Part shown: one piece after another, positions 1 through 11,813 of the stretch
Numbering within the stretch: the first letter of the stretch is position 1
How the letters are laid out: every line of letters begins with the position of its first letter
From: Eopsaltria australis
Taxonomy: Eukaryota > Chordata > Aves > Passeriformes > Petroicidae
Assembly (NCBI GenBank): GCA_034509425.1
Contig: JAVTVJ010000076.1
Coordinates: 5,208,001-5,272,000, forward strand
Direction of reading: 5' to 3'
Length of the DNA stretch: 64,000 nt
The notes under the pieces: model-generated
Seen by the model: the letters and a program-made list of their open reading frames with translations, nothing else
Databases searched by the model: none
Told to the model about the DNA's origin: nothing
Position numbers and translations under genes: made by a program

Positions 1-359
1 GGTAACCAAGAGATGAGGCAATCCCTCCAGAGACGAGGGGCAAGTAGCCAGCAGGTGGGGAGTAAGGCCCACTGTTTTAGAGTAACAGGTGCAGCTGTAC
101 CAGACATATAGTTTGGTTCTTTCCATCCCGGTAGCCGGGAGGATGCGGTTCCCACGGGCATGTACCAACACGCCTCTGCAGCACAGCTCAGCAGCACAGC
201 TCTGCAGTACACCTGGGCACCTGGCAGGCACCCCATCAATATCTGGCTGGACTTCATTGTGCAAAAGTCCTTTTCCCCTCTTAGGGTCTCTGGGTTTTCA
301 GCCTCTGCTTCTGTCGATGGTCGTGAGGCAGACAAGGGAATTCCGTCCAGACTCTTACA
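1..359 (-). mobile_element. Partial retroviral LTR, family X (solo LTR cut by window edge)
   Basis: This segment aligns almost base for base with the complete LTRs at 9667-10312 (opposite strand) and 47299-47962 (same strand). It covers the U3 side of the element, read on the minus strand: the LTR starts TGTAAGAGTCTGG at position 359 and runs leftward out of the window. The promoter, R and polyadenylation part lies beyond the left edge. The flanking bases at 360-364 (GTACA) should form one copy of the target duplication, but the other copy cannot be seen. No retroviral coding sequence follows to the right, as expected for a solo LTR. Small open frames here are LTR shadows. The match to the other copies is seen directly; the LTR label is inferred from the TG...CA ends and internal signals of the complete copies. 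Confidence 0.85.
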
Positions 360-2427
360 GTACATCGAAAGGCCTTTGAAGAATCACAAGGGTAAACTAG
401 TGTAGCATTATTTTGCCCATTCATAGGATTAACTGAGCATAAATATTTTTTTATTCCGATGCTTTACTCACTGTACCATCCATTTTTTTTTCAGAGAAAA
501 ACTGTCTACATGGCATAGCTGCATTTTAAAATCAAAATATTTCCTGACCTAGAACAATACATCTTCAGGGAGGAACAGAGTTCAAATGATATGGAACATG
601 CTGTTTCTCCTCTTGTGTTGGCAAACCAGCTCCTCCAAAGTGCCCAGACCTCTGTGAAAGAGCTCCTAGGGGTCATATAGCCTGAATGTTTGCAGCAATG
701 TGCAGAAGGGGTGTGCTCCTAGCCATAACATTTCAATTCCTTGGCCTCTTGGATCAGGTAGCTGCTGACTCCGGCCAGCCAAAGTCAGGTCCTGAGGAGT
801 GCAGATCTCTTACAGTGGCAATCAGAGAGGCAGAGAGGCAGGTACATTCTGTTTGAGGGACTGCAGTGAGAGTAACTAATGTACTCTGTGTGAGTATCTA
901 ATATCCAGCCTGGCTAAGAGAGCCAAGATTCTTCCACGCATCTGCATTTGTAGGCACAGACTTGTGCACAGATCGGGATGTGACTCAGGAGAAAGATGAG
1001 ACTGACGCATTTGTTGGCTAACAGTCAGTCATCCTGCAGTTCTTCATCTGGAAACTGAGTTGGGAACCCATAGTGTGTGCAAGGTCGCTTTATTTTGGCT
1101 GACAAATACAGGAAGAATGCCTCCATTCAGAATGAATGATCTCATCTCTGGTGCTCAGTCCAAAGGACAAGGGACATTTTACGTGATTTGTGATTGCATT
1201 CTGTTGACTATTCTGAGAGGTGCTTAGAAACATTCCAGTTTATATTTTGATGGGGGAGATCACCTCCTCTCTTCTGGACATATCGTTCAGCTCTCTTTAC
1301 TGTTGCCAAAAGATTTTTGTTCATAAAAGGCAACAGCTGGGCATCAATAATTTTTTTTCTTCTTGCGTGCATAGTCATGAAATGAGAGGGGCATTGAAGA
1401 TTGGATCTGTACACATGCAGAGAACCACTAGAGGCCATCATATATCTCTCTGTATAAGCACTAATGGGTTTAACTTTCAATGTATAACATTAACACAGAG
1501 GAACCTGTTATGTCCACAAAGGTAGAATGGCACTGCTGGGATCTCAGAAATGGAAAGGACAAGAGAAAAGTACAGGCTTCAATGGACATAGAAAAAGAAT
1601 AATTTAAATCAGAAAAAAAAGAAACTGAGAGAGATGAGGAGGAGACATTTGTAAAATAATTTTTAAGGAATTAAGGCTGGAAGTAATGTATTTGGCTTTT
1701 CTTTACCAACAGCTAGGAGAAGCAGTTTCCCTGCATAACAAAAGTGAGAGTCCCCTGCAATTGCCTGTGAGCAGGTGGCTGCTGAAGAAGTGTTTTTCAC
1801 ACATTAACGGCAAAGTCAAGTGTCTATGTGCAGTTTGGTATCCAGGTAACATTACCAGAATAATTCCTTTCCCAGAACTAAGAATTAAACAGTATGGCTT
1901 TGACCTCCAAATGTGTTTGATGGCTCACAGCAGGCTTCTAGTCCTTTGCATCTATTACAACAAATTACCTGGCATAATTTGTCACATCTATCTGTTTCCC
2001 AAGGAAAACATATTAAGGTACAATTAAAATGAAAACTTAAATGTAAACAAGGAAGAGTATTTGTACTTTCTAATGAATTTATAAATCCTATAATATTGTA
2101 ATCACACTCTGTGTTTCCATTTGATCCCATTAAAGTTAACATGACTGCATTTGACATCAGCAGGAGATTCATCCACTCCTTTGCATTAGTACTTTCTCAT
2201 GCCTGGCTAATTTTTTATATCTGTATTACTATAATGCCTTGGAGTCGTCTTCTATGGACAGGGCTTCCACTATGACAGGCACGAACATGATCTTAATGAT
2301 TAAACTATAAATATTGATATATTTGCCTGAGTTAGAACTTCCTTCACTGACTGTGTATTTGAAATTCTCCTCTAATAGAATAGAATAATGTCAGACTTAT
2401 GCTTTGGAATCACCTTTTACTATCATG
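360..2427. other. Intergenic or intronic stretch, no gene recognised
   Basis: About 2 kb with no recognisable gene or repeat. It holds short T and A runs and several open frames under 115 codons on both strands with no known motif. The region around 925-1010 shares a short stretch with 10525-10600, reported as a finding. Confidence 0.6.
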
Positions 2428-2946
2428 ATACCCCACATAGAATACTACCTTCAGCTCTGGGGCCCCAGCATGAGAAGGAGATCAACCTGCTGGAGCAAGT
2501 CCAGAGGAGGACACGAAGATGAACAGAGGGCTGAAGCTCTGACCTCTCCTATGAAGACAGGCTGAGAGTTGGGGCTATTCAGTCTGGAGAAGAGACGGTG
2601 CCAAGGAGACCTAAAGCAGTCTTCAAGTACCTAAAGAAGGTTACAAGAGAGCAGGAGAGACATTTTTTACAAGGGCATATAGCGACAAGTCAAGGGGAAA
2701 GGGCTTTAAATTGAAAGAAGGAAGGTTTAAATTAGTCATTAGAAATAATTCTTCACTATTAGGGTGGTGAGACAGGTTGCCTAAAAAACTGCAGATGCCC
2801 CATCCCTGGAAATCTTCAAGGCCAGGCTGGATGTGGCTTTGAGTGACGTGGTGTAGTGAAAGGTTTCCCTGCCCACAGTAGGAGGGTTGGAACTAGGTGA
2901 TCTTTAAGGTCCCTGCCAACCCAAACCTTTCTATGGTTTTATGATG
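2428..2946 (+). mobile_element. CR1 LINE, 5'-truncated 3' end
   Basis: The sequence follows the CR1 3' region in order: TTCAGCTCTGGGGCCCCAGC, a GGAGCAAGTCCAGAGGAGG block, the AGGCTGAGAGTTGGGGCT block, CAGTCTGGAGAAGAGA, the GGTGGTGAGACAGGTTGCC block, the CATCCCTGGAAATCTTCAAG block, and the GGAACTAGGTGATCTTTAAG block. It ends in CTATGGTTTTATGATGT, a decayed form of the CR1 3' octamer tail. In CR1 this part encodes the C-terminal end of ORF2 and the 3' UTR. The frame is broken by several stops and shifts, so nothing is translatable. Loss of the 5' side is the normal result of incomplete reverse transcription. Divergence from the remembered consensus is substantial, suggesting an old avian subfamily. 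Confidence 0.93.
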
Positions 2947-3734
2947 TGTAGTTATATGAGATGGCTGGATACATAGAAGATTGTAAATAATGGTCAAAGA
3001 TGTTAAATTTGAGCAATACTCAATACGGAGAAGCAGGATCATGAATTTGTACAGCTGGGCTCATGCAAGGGCACCTTCTTCCATTCAGTGTTAGTTCATG
3101 TCTCTGTCTGTCCATGAGTCTATCAGTGCATCCACAGCTTACTGTGTGATTACTGTGATGTTTCCTTAAATACAACACTGACTAAGTTCTAACTGAGCTA
3201 TTTTGTTCTATTAATGCTCGTATTGACCTGAACTAAAATTATCGCTTTGCTTTTTAAAAAAGGAGTAAAAAAACCAGAAATAAATGTAGGTATAATGTAC
3301 AGATTCTCATTCTTTAACTTATCAGAAGATTCACCCTACTCCCATACTAACCAACTCTATAAATTGAGTCGACCTCAGAAATCCAGATTGTGGAGTTTGA
3401 CTAATATCAGAGAGATATTTCTTATCACGCAGCTTCCAGTGATATTATTAGCACTACTGATACAAGTGACTTAGTGTTGGAAGAGGGCACTGCTCTTCAG
3501 TATGAGTAAGACTACCAGAATAAGTAAGCAGGTCCTGTTCAAATATTGCTCAATGGCAAGATTGCCATGTAACAGCATTAAGATATTTTTTCTGAATTCC
3601 TTCTAAAGCAAATTTTAACTTGTCTCATACTTTGCAGGCACACAGGAAAAGCAGTCTCTGGCATACCAGAGTGCTTCTCAGGATCAGTGACTTGGTCTGA
3701 GACTGGTGTCTTTCATGATCCAAAAAAGGGTTGC
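2947..3734. other. Intergenic stretch between two CR1 fragments
   Basis: No gene or repeat recognised. AT-rich, with one 75-codon open frame at 3247-3474 that has no recognisable motif. Confidence 0.55.
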
Positions 3735-3995
3735 TCAAAGCCTCATCTGACAAGGCCATACACACTTCCAGGGTTGGGGCATCCACAACTCTCTGAGCAG
3801 CCTGTGCCAGTGCCTCACAGCCTCATAGTGAAGAATTTTTTTCTTTAATCTAAATCTACTCTCTTTCAGTTTAGAGCCATTGGCTCTTGTGCAATCACTA
3901 CATGCCCTTCTCAAAAGTCCCTCTCTTATCTTTCTCACAGGCACTCTTTAGGTTCTGGAAGTTCTCCCCAGAGATTTCTTTTCCCCACGTGTTTA
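3735..3995 (-). mobile_element. CR1 LINE fragment, antisense
   Basis: Read on the minus strand this matches the CR1 ORF2 C-terminal segment. On the plus strand the diagnostic blocks are ACACTTCCAGGGTTGGGGCA, the GCAGCCTGTGCCAGTGCC block, CTCATAGTGAAGAATTTTTT, TAGAGCCATTGGCTCTTGTG, ATCACTACATGCCCTT and CTTTAGGTTCTGGAAG. A minus-strand frame of about 69 codons survives at 3735-3944 and includes a decayed RHWHRLLRE block, where CR1 normally has a WNxLP-type motif. The very 3' tail is not preserved at the left end, so the fragment seems truncated on both sides. It is a different copy and orientation from the neighbour at 2428-2946. Confidence 0.9.
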
Positions 3996-6900
3996 TGGGA
4001 TGCTGAGTAAATTTTCGTACCATTGCACACACTATCTATGCCTGTATTAATCCTAGTTATGGCTCTGAAGAAACTCACAGTTAACACTGATTCACAGTCA
4101 AATCTTTGAGACACACACCTGCTCTGTGTGTTCCTTGCAGTGTCTACAGGATCCATCCAAACTCTTGCCCTTGCCACTCACACGAGGAGCAGTTTACTTA
4201 CAAATTGTTTTCTGGATTTAGTGATATCAGCTTGAAAAGCAACTTCTACTTACTCCTGCTTCTTACTGAAGGTTAACACAGCTCCAATCTGTATGATTTG
4301 TCACTTTCTACTCTGTTTCAATCTAAAAAAATGAAGGGAAAAAAAAAAAAGAAAAATTAAAACGAAGCCAGTAGAGTCCAGAACTTATAATTTAAATTTG
4401 CTGAGCAGTTTTAATTTCCTTTTAGTTATTGAGCTAGCAGACTGGAGAGGGTGGCAAGGTCTGCAAGGGGAAGTGACCAGCAGCCAGCAGCTGTGAGGGC
4501 CAGTAACCTCTTTAGTCACACATCTAAAGCAAGGAAAAAATATGTGAAGTTCTTACTCAGCTTGTTTCAAGGACCTCAATGCACTCATATAATGAAAAAC
4601 GTGCTTTTCAGTGTCGTGCTCAGTCCCTCCATTTGCTGTGAAGTTTAAGCAAAGAAAATTATATCCTTCTACACCATTACACTACAGGAGTTAAACTAAT
4701 AAGAATTCAGGTGAATATCAGTTCTACTTTTCCATAAAGAGAAAATGTATTAAGAATATATTTTGGTTAGGCTTTTCTGATCCATTTGTCTTTTGTTTTG
4801 CTTAAAGATTTATATTTATTCATCTGTCCATTACAGTTTTTATTCCTCACTCCTTCAGAGGCAGCACAGGGTTGTTGTTGCTTTCTTCTGTGGTTTTCAT
4901 TTAAAGTTCTGTATTTAGCATTTTTTTCTTTAATTATTTCATTTAACATCAATCTGTTTTGATTAAAAGACCTTTAGTATGCCCCTTGTGTGCTAATTCC
5001 GCACTTGCTCTGTGTTGGTTTGTAGCACCAGGTTTAATTATGGCTCTTTATTGTTCTCTATCCTGGTATTATTTTAATTAAATTGACTTAAATTACAAGG
5101 TTCATTACTTACCCTAGAAGCTAAGGAGCATGGATGGAACTCATATTGACTTGATCTGTTCTGGGTCTCACCTCTCCAGGCTTCAGAAGCCTCAGTTCTA
5201 TTTGTTGGGTTTGTACATCACCTTAACATTCTTGCAGAGTAAGCGGCGCTGCCATGCACAAAGAGAGCCCAGCGCTGGTGAGAGCAGCCCGTGAGGAGCA
5301 TTGGGCGTTTCAGCAGGGCCTGAACAGGCAGAAGGCTCAGGCCACAGCTGATGGGCATGGTTGGTGGAGGGCTCTGAAAGTAACTGGCAAGAAATCTGCT
5401 TTCCTTTGTACATCATCCCAGTGGCTCAGGAACTTACATAGGAAATCAAAGAGCAGCTATTTTAAGCCTATTGCAGTCTGAAGGCTTTCAGCTCATTATT
5501 CCTTCCTCCCATGAATATCCATTCTGTGCTTCAGGAGGAGAATTTGGTTTTCCAAAATTTACAACCCATATCAGCTGCTTCTCTTTACACAGAGACATCT
5601 TCTGTTTGATTTTTTTTTGGAGCAACGATGTTGTTTTCCATATTAGAAAAACTGATCACTCTTCAAAGGAGTCACCAAACCACCAATTTTTCTAGGGTTG
5701 CTGGCCCATCAACCTGACTGTACACCTACTTGCTGGCAGTCTTTTATGCAAATGCTTTTCCAGAGTTATTCAGAAAGCAAAGCAGGCAAGCATACAGTGG
5801 TAAAAAGGATCTAATATTTTAGGATCTCAGCCTAGATATCCTTCCTGAGGTAATCAAAGCTTTAATCACAACCTAATATTAAATATTTTCAAGTTCCATT
5901 AACAGTTTTACCAATTAGATTGTTAATAAATCATCCTACCTCCTGACCCTTACAATATTATTATACTGAATGAGCCAAAAACTTCTGTTTTTAACCAGAC
6001 TGTCGTGTTACCCTTGGTATTGTAGTAGTTGCTGAATTCTTTCAGAGAAGTACTCTGAGAAGTATCACTCTCTTCCTGTAACCCCTCTTTATATCCCAAA
6101 TACAAAAGGAAAAATACAGTCTCACAGTCTCTGTTCCTGGATTAGTGAACTTTTAAATCACAGAGACTTGGAGTGATCCTCAGTGTCACAGTGAAAGACT
6201 GAGGCAAGCCCAGTACTGAGTACACATCCAACTCCTGATCCAATAATTTAATTATCAATTTAATAACTGATACTATGAAAAAGGGTAAACTGGATAGTAC
6301 ATTTAAGTATCCCCTTAAATCCAAATTAGAATATTAAAGAAAATATTTTTGACGTGGGAAACCATATCCCAACCCCCTTGTTTACCATTTGAAAGACATA
6401 AATCCACCATTTGTCATTGCTCTGCATCTCAAAATGACCAGCTGTTGAGCAGTGTTCTTTTCTATTATGCTAAAGCTCACGTATTATCATTATAAAGATC
6501 ATTTCATGTTAAAAATTGGGTTAATATGCCCATGAAGGGGAGTTTTATAGTTCTGGATTGCTTTAAACATATGTCTTGTAGAAGTAATCAACTGGCCACT
6601 GAACAAAAATTCTTTTTTCAGATATGGCTGTGAATTTTAGGTGGTGCTAAAGAAATTAGTCAACTAGATTAAGTTAATGCCAGTAAACAACCTCCACTGA
6701 GATAATAGGGGAGAAGAGCTACATTACACTGGGGGAGTATGGGAACAGAGTGTGGAAGGAAAGGATACTGTCCCACAGTGGTATGTTGACTTCTGCTAAA
6801 AAGTAAAAATGTTGAACTGTTGCTATGACACTTTCTGAAGTGAATGCAAAATCATTATAGTTATCTTCCAGCAGTGACTACTGAGATTGATATCCTCATT

Positions 6901-9666
6901 ACTAAACAAACACATAGTGAGATGCTCTGCTCTGCAGAGCTCACAGTCCAGAGACAGACAATGGTAGTAGGATAAGCAAGAATGTAAAGAAGTGAGGTAG
7001 GAAAATATCAAAGCAGAGGTTTGTAGAAACAACACCAGAGTGTCCTTGTGATTAAAAGTAAAGCCGTCATTGTCACTTCAAATGCTTCAGGTTCTTTGAA
7101 TATTCCCATTACCTGTTTTCAAACACATATCACTTTGGGATGATATTTTCTCGCTTTCTTTTTTCCTCTCTATGTGTGCGCCTGTATCCAATTACAGCTT
7201 CAAATATTCTTCATAGTGTAGCAGATTGGTGTATTATATCTGTTCCATACATGGGTAAATGTGTCACAAAGAAAAAGGGATGAGCAGATAAATAAACTGC
7301 TTATAGGTTGGTTATAATTATGTCAAGCCCTTATGACAGTTTCTCACATAAAAGTCTTTTAGCCTCTTGCAGTATAAATTGCCTTATGAAAAACGAAATA
7401 TATGACTATGTATAAGTTCATAATTGTGCTTTACATGTCCATACGCTGTGGACTAAAACTCACAGGATGATCTAGGCATTTAGATCCCACTGTATCTTCA
7501 CTTTCTAATCTCCACTCTTTGATAGTCAAATGAAAACATAATGTTCTCAAATTTCTGCTCTGTGACCACAAAGATTTACTGGATAAGAAAATCTACAGTG
7601 ACCGAGGCTTTTCCTTTCACTCTCTGACTGCTCCCAGGGCTGTAGCTGCTCAGTAGAGTAGTTCCTTCCTTTCTGAATGTATTCAGCTGTACATGACACC
7701 TTTTCCCCTGGGAAATAAAAGGTGTATTTGTCTGAAAACTTACCTTAGACCAGCTCTGCAAGTCATGGAATCTAAGGAAACTTTACCCCACACTTCAGTC
7801 CTGGTAAACTGAGTACCTTTTCTTTTTATATACTTTACTTCCACTTCCTGGATGTCAAATTTTTAAGTAAATATTTGCTTTCAGCTCAAAAATTCTCCAG
7901 GGGTCTAACTTAAAGTCATCGTTTTTTTTTTTCCAAAGTACAACATAATTTTCATGAAGTTGTCTTAATTGATCAAAATCTACATATTTGATCCCCTAAA
8001 TAGCCCAGCAAGCTGGAAATAATTCCACCACACTCAAAAAAACAAAAAAAAAAAAAGGAAAAAAACCAAATCTCAAACAAACCATATATCTGCTGCTTTG
8101 GAGGGAGTGAAATCCTGTTTCTAATAATTTAGAAGGAACACTGAGAATGACCTTCTGGACTGACAAATTTTAGCTTCTGATATTGCAGCCAAGTTATATA
8201 ATCTCAATCATTAAATTACAAAACTCAGTTTGGGATGTCTGTTTTTCTCCACAATATCCACAAGGCTTTCCAAAACCTTGTTGTACTAATTGCTAGAAAC
8301 TGGCTTCCACTGGGCCCACTAGAAGATAGGTATCTTTTTTGTGTCCATGATTCCTCAAAAATCTTGTCTAATTTGTTTAAAACACAGGATGTTGAGCTAT
8401 CATTTTGGCTCTGATGTATTTTTGTTTAAAATAATTTTACTTACTGCTACAATTATACCTGTCTACATTCTGTCTTGATATCTTTTAATGCCAAAACATC
8501 AATTTATCTTAAAGGAATGGGGAAAAACCCATGTTACTAAAACCGTTAATCTTCATTTCAAACACAATTTGCAAGACTGTCAGGTTTAACCATTGAAGGA
8601 AGTAATTGAAAGAAAGAATTGAAAGCCATGGAAGAAAGTATTGAAAACAAATAATCGGATCGATAACATGCTTCTCTGAGAGCAGGTTGTCATCTGGTTG
8701 TATATCTATACATTAAAATGAACTTCTACAACCTGAAACAAGATTTCACACTCCAACCACCAATACCTGCTCATTTCTCCTTTTCAGTGAGAGGACAGTG
8801 ATAGTTCTGATGATAGTATATTGCTTAGCATGCCAAGAAAATCTCTTTCCTGAATACCTGCTGAGAGATGAATGAATTATTTGCTAGACTTTCAAAGAAC
8901 AAATGATTTAGCTGTGCTAACTTAAAATGGTGTTGGTCCAAATAATTTGTTGAGGTTATTCTCGTGAAGCGGAGCAAACTGTAACAAGCTGTATCTGAGC
9001 CCAGTATTTATGATTTTCAGCAACAGTGTGAACTTCTACCACTCTGGGTAAGCAAACACCCTGTGTGCCATGCAACTCTGCAGGAGCTCTGCTGTACAGC
9101 CAATCATATGTATGCAGTGAAAAAGGAGGCTCATTAAGGAACACGGTTTGCCCATATTTATTTTGACACTCTTTTTCTTGGCACATAGTAGGATAATAAA
9201 CACATGATGGATACACTACAAAGAATGATTGTAAGTGGTTTAGCCATTCAGGGATACACAACTAATCCCCTCATTTCCTCAGAGTAGGCTTATCTCTGTT
9301 CACTTCTACAAAGATCATTGCTGCAGTTGTATTTTTTAAGGATTAAAGCAAACCTGACAGGTTAAGCTTTAGTTTTAGTCAAGAAACAGCATGGAGTATA
9401 TGGAAAATGAGGACAGATATTTTTCTTTGTAGAGTTGGTTCAGGAGATTACTGGGATTCTTCTTTTTTCCAAAGCACCCATTTTGAAAAGCCTGCATGCA
9501 AATACCCCCAAGCTGCCTAAAAAAAGAAGTAGGAGAGGAATGCATATAAGATGTTAAACATGGTAAAGAAAATGAGAAAAAACTTAAAGGACAGCAAACA
9601 GAAAAATGTACTAAACATGTATTGCATTCTGCAGCATGGCTTTATATTGTCTAACAGCCAGACAAT
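3996..9666. other. Long stretch without recognised gene
   Basis: About 5.7 kb of AT-rich sequence. It contains simple A-rich tracts at 4339-4356 and 8036-8066 and a T run at 7921-7932. Open frames reach 101 codons (minus, 8956-9261) but have no recognised domain, signal peptide or supporting context. Nothing resembling a splice-flanked conserved exon was noticed. Confidence 0.55.
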
Positions 9667-10020
9667 TGTAAGAGTCTGGACGGAAATCCCTCATCTGCCT
9701 CACAACCATCTACAGAAGCAGAGGCTGAAAACCCAGAGACCCTAAAAGGGGAAAAAGGACTTTTGCACAATGAAGTCCGGCCAGATCCAGGTGGGGTGCC
9801 TGCCAGGCGCCCAGGTGTGCTGCAGAGGTGTGCTGACACACGCCTGTGAGACCGTGCCGCTTGGCTAACGGAGCGGAAAGGACTGCACAAGGACTATATG
9901 TTTTGTACAGCTGCACCCTGAAACAATGGGCCTTACTCCCCCACCTCCTGGCCATTTGCCCCTCGCCTCTGGAAGGATTGCCTCATCTCTTGGTTACCTG
10001 CCCCTCGCTTTTGAAAAGAC

Positions 10021-10027
10021 TATAAAG
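10021..10027 (+). promoter_or_regulatory. TATA box of family X LTR
   Basis: TATAAAG lies 175 bp before the AATAAA signal inside the LTR. The same motif occurs in the minus-strand copy at 47601-47607, which supports it as a conserved core-promoter element of this LTR family. Present activity is unknown. Confidence 0.65.
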
Positions 10028-10195
10028 AGACTCTCAAAAAGTACCCCTACGAGATCTCCCTACAGACGAGACGGAATCCATTGGATCTGGACAACAAGGA
10101 CTTCATCATTCTGTGGTAGCTATTAACCCTTTCTTTTCCCCCCCTCTCTCAACCCTGTATCTCTCCTCTATTGCATAATCGTGTTGTTGGCACTC

Positions 10196-10201
10196 AATAA
10201 A
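10196..10201 (+). terminator. Polyadenylation signal of family X LTR
   Basis: AATAAA in the context CACTCAATAAAGGTGC. The equivalent site is present in the minus-strand copy at 47411-47416. It would mark the R region end of the viral transcript. Confidence 0.65.
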
Positions 10202-10312
10202 GGTGCTTTTGATTTTGATTAAAACAAAAATATTTGTCCCTGTTTTCTTTTGCACTCTGAGATTCGGGTAACAAACCATCACGACTCCCTCTTGTGTTAG
10301 CGGACCGTGACA

Positions 10313-11618
10313 TCAATATCCAAAGATCATTCTTTATCATGGAAGCTGGGAGGATGGCTGGGATCCGTGTAGTAAGCTCTAGACCCATGCAGAATCTCTA
10401 TTTCAGATCACATATAGGCTAGATGCAAGTTTCCTGAAGGACAAGTGCTCAGAACTTTGTAAAGACTGACCGGCTTCAGTGGATGCTAAGCAGTCAGTAG
10501 CAGTATCTTCTTGCTTGGGTGTAGGAATAAAACTGTTTTCTGCATATTTGGAGGCACAGACCCATGTACTGACCCAGGAGACTAAGGTAGCATAGAGATG
10601 TAACTCTTCTGCTGGTTACTCTACTGTATTAGTGAACATGTGGTGTCCCCAGCTAAGCATAATATTCTAATCACCAGCTCATGAAGTGTTTAATTAGGAA
10701 TATCATCCACCCTTGATACATGCAGAAAGACTATGAGATTTGGTAGACTCTGGAGTTCTGCTTCACAAGACATGACTGCTCTGTATCTTTTCTGCCAGTT
10801 GCAGCGCAGGTTTGTGTTCCAAAACGAAATATTTTCACCAGCCGTGTTAATGTAGGTTGGCAAGTTCACTCAGTGCACAGGTCAACATATTCGGGTAGAA
10901 AAGACCAAGTTTGTGTAGACAGAAGGAGTAAAACCTCTGTGAGGGCTATGCTCTCCCACAGAATCTTCATACCACTGGAACTATGACTTTACAGTTTTAG
11001 CCCTGTCACACAACAGCAGTCAGCTTGTGGACAGGCACCAAGGCTCTGCAGAGATGTCTGCTTTGATAAGCACCCTAGTGCACACTGGGACTCTGGTCTC
11101 CCTAAATATTCAGACTGGCACCTGTTTGGAAAATGATACATGTTTCTGACGTGTCCAAGTTCCCTCTTGTTGGAGATTAGGGCATGCAGCTGCAGGCAAG
11201 AAGGCTTGGTGCACCTGCATGTTATATTCTGACTTGGAGCTGGGCACACACCCAGAGAAGTGGGAAATGTTTTTGAGCCAGGTGTCTCAAGGAAATTCTA
11301 CCTAGAAATGACTAATAAGAAACAAAGACCCACAGGGAAACCAGGAATATGCCTCGAGTGACATGCAGTGGAGGTCAAAGTGCATTTTCCTCAGCAATGC
11401 TGTAGTGCAGCTCTGCTTCTTGCCATGACACAGTCTTGGATCATCACAGCAAACGAGATCCAAGCAAGGCAAGAGAAACTTGAGAGTGCAAGGCAGGTTG
11501 TTGTAGAATTATGCAGTTTGATCAATTAATATCTTTACAGGGAGCCGTTGTTCTGACTGAAACAGCAAATAAATAACAGCAACAGTGAGTGTGAGGAGAA
11601 ATGACAAGCAGATGTCTC
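10313..11618. other. Intergenic stretch, no gene recognised
   Basis: No recognisable gene. Slightly richer in G and C than its surroundings near 10980-11270, where an 86-codon minus-strand frame has no known motif. Confidence 0.55.
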
Positions 11619-11633
11619 AAAAAAAAAAAAAAA

Positions 11634-11813
11634 TTAAAAAAGGGGAGAGGAAAGATAACAAAGGATTCATGGGCTGATATAAAGACTGGCAGACATCACT
11701 CACTGACTACTGTCACAGGCAAAACATACTCAGCTTGGAGATATTGAGTTTATTACTAACAAATCAGAGCAGGATAATGACATGTAAAATCTTAAAAACA
11801 CCTTTCCACTCCT
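11634..11813 (-). mobile_element. Truncated LTR fragment, family Y
   Basis: This piece aligns with the left part of the family Y LTR at 24590-24785. Shared blocks on the plus strand are the GGGGAGAGGAAAGATAACAAA start, the GATTCATGGGCTGATATAAAG block, CACAGGCAAAACA, the ATTGAGTTTATTACTAAC block containing the TTTATT (AATAAA on the minus strand) signal, and AGCAGGATAATGACATGTAA. Only the R/U5-side portion of the LTR remains. It is preceded by a 15-base A run (11619-11633) and followed directly by an antisense CR1 segment, so one of the two insertions probably broke the other. Confidence 0.72.

Larger units (their letters stand above)
9667..10312 (+). mobile_element. Complete solo LTR, family X
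   Basis: This 646-bp element begins TGTAAGAGTCTGG and ends GGACCGTGACA, with the TG...CA ends of a retroviral LTR. It carries a TATA box (10021-10027) and an AATAAA polyadenylation signal (10196-10201) at the spacing expected of U3-R-U5. The five bases before it (ACAAT, 9662-9666) and after it (TCAAT, 10313-10317) agree at four of five positions, consistent with a decayed 5-bp target duplication. No gag, pol or env sequence lies alongside, so it is best read as a solo LTR left by recombination between the two LTRs of a provirus. Five-base duplications are typical of gammaretrovirus-like or ERVL-like elements, but I cannot assign the class without internal sequence. Open frames inside it are incidental. 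Confidence 0.9.

Noticed and set aside
89..405. Overlapping plus-strand frames at the left edge
   Set aside because: They are antisense readings of the family X LTR; similar frames appear in the other LTR copies.
8956..9261. 101-codon minus-strand open frame in unique DNA
   Set aside because: Cysteine-rich in part but no recognisable pattern and no start context; treated as chance.
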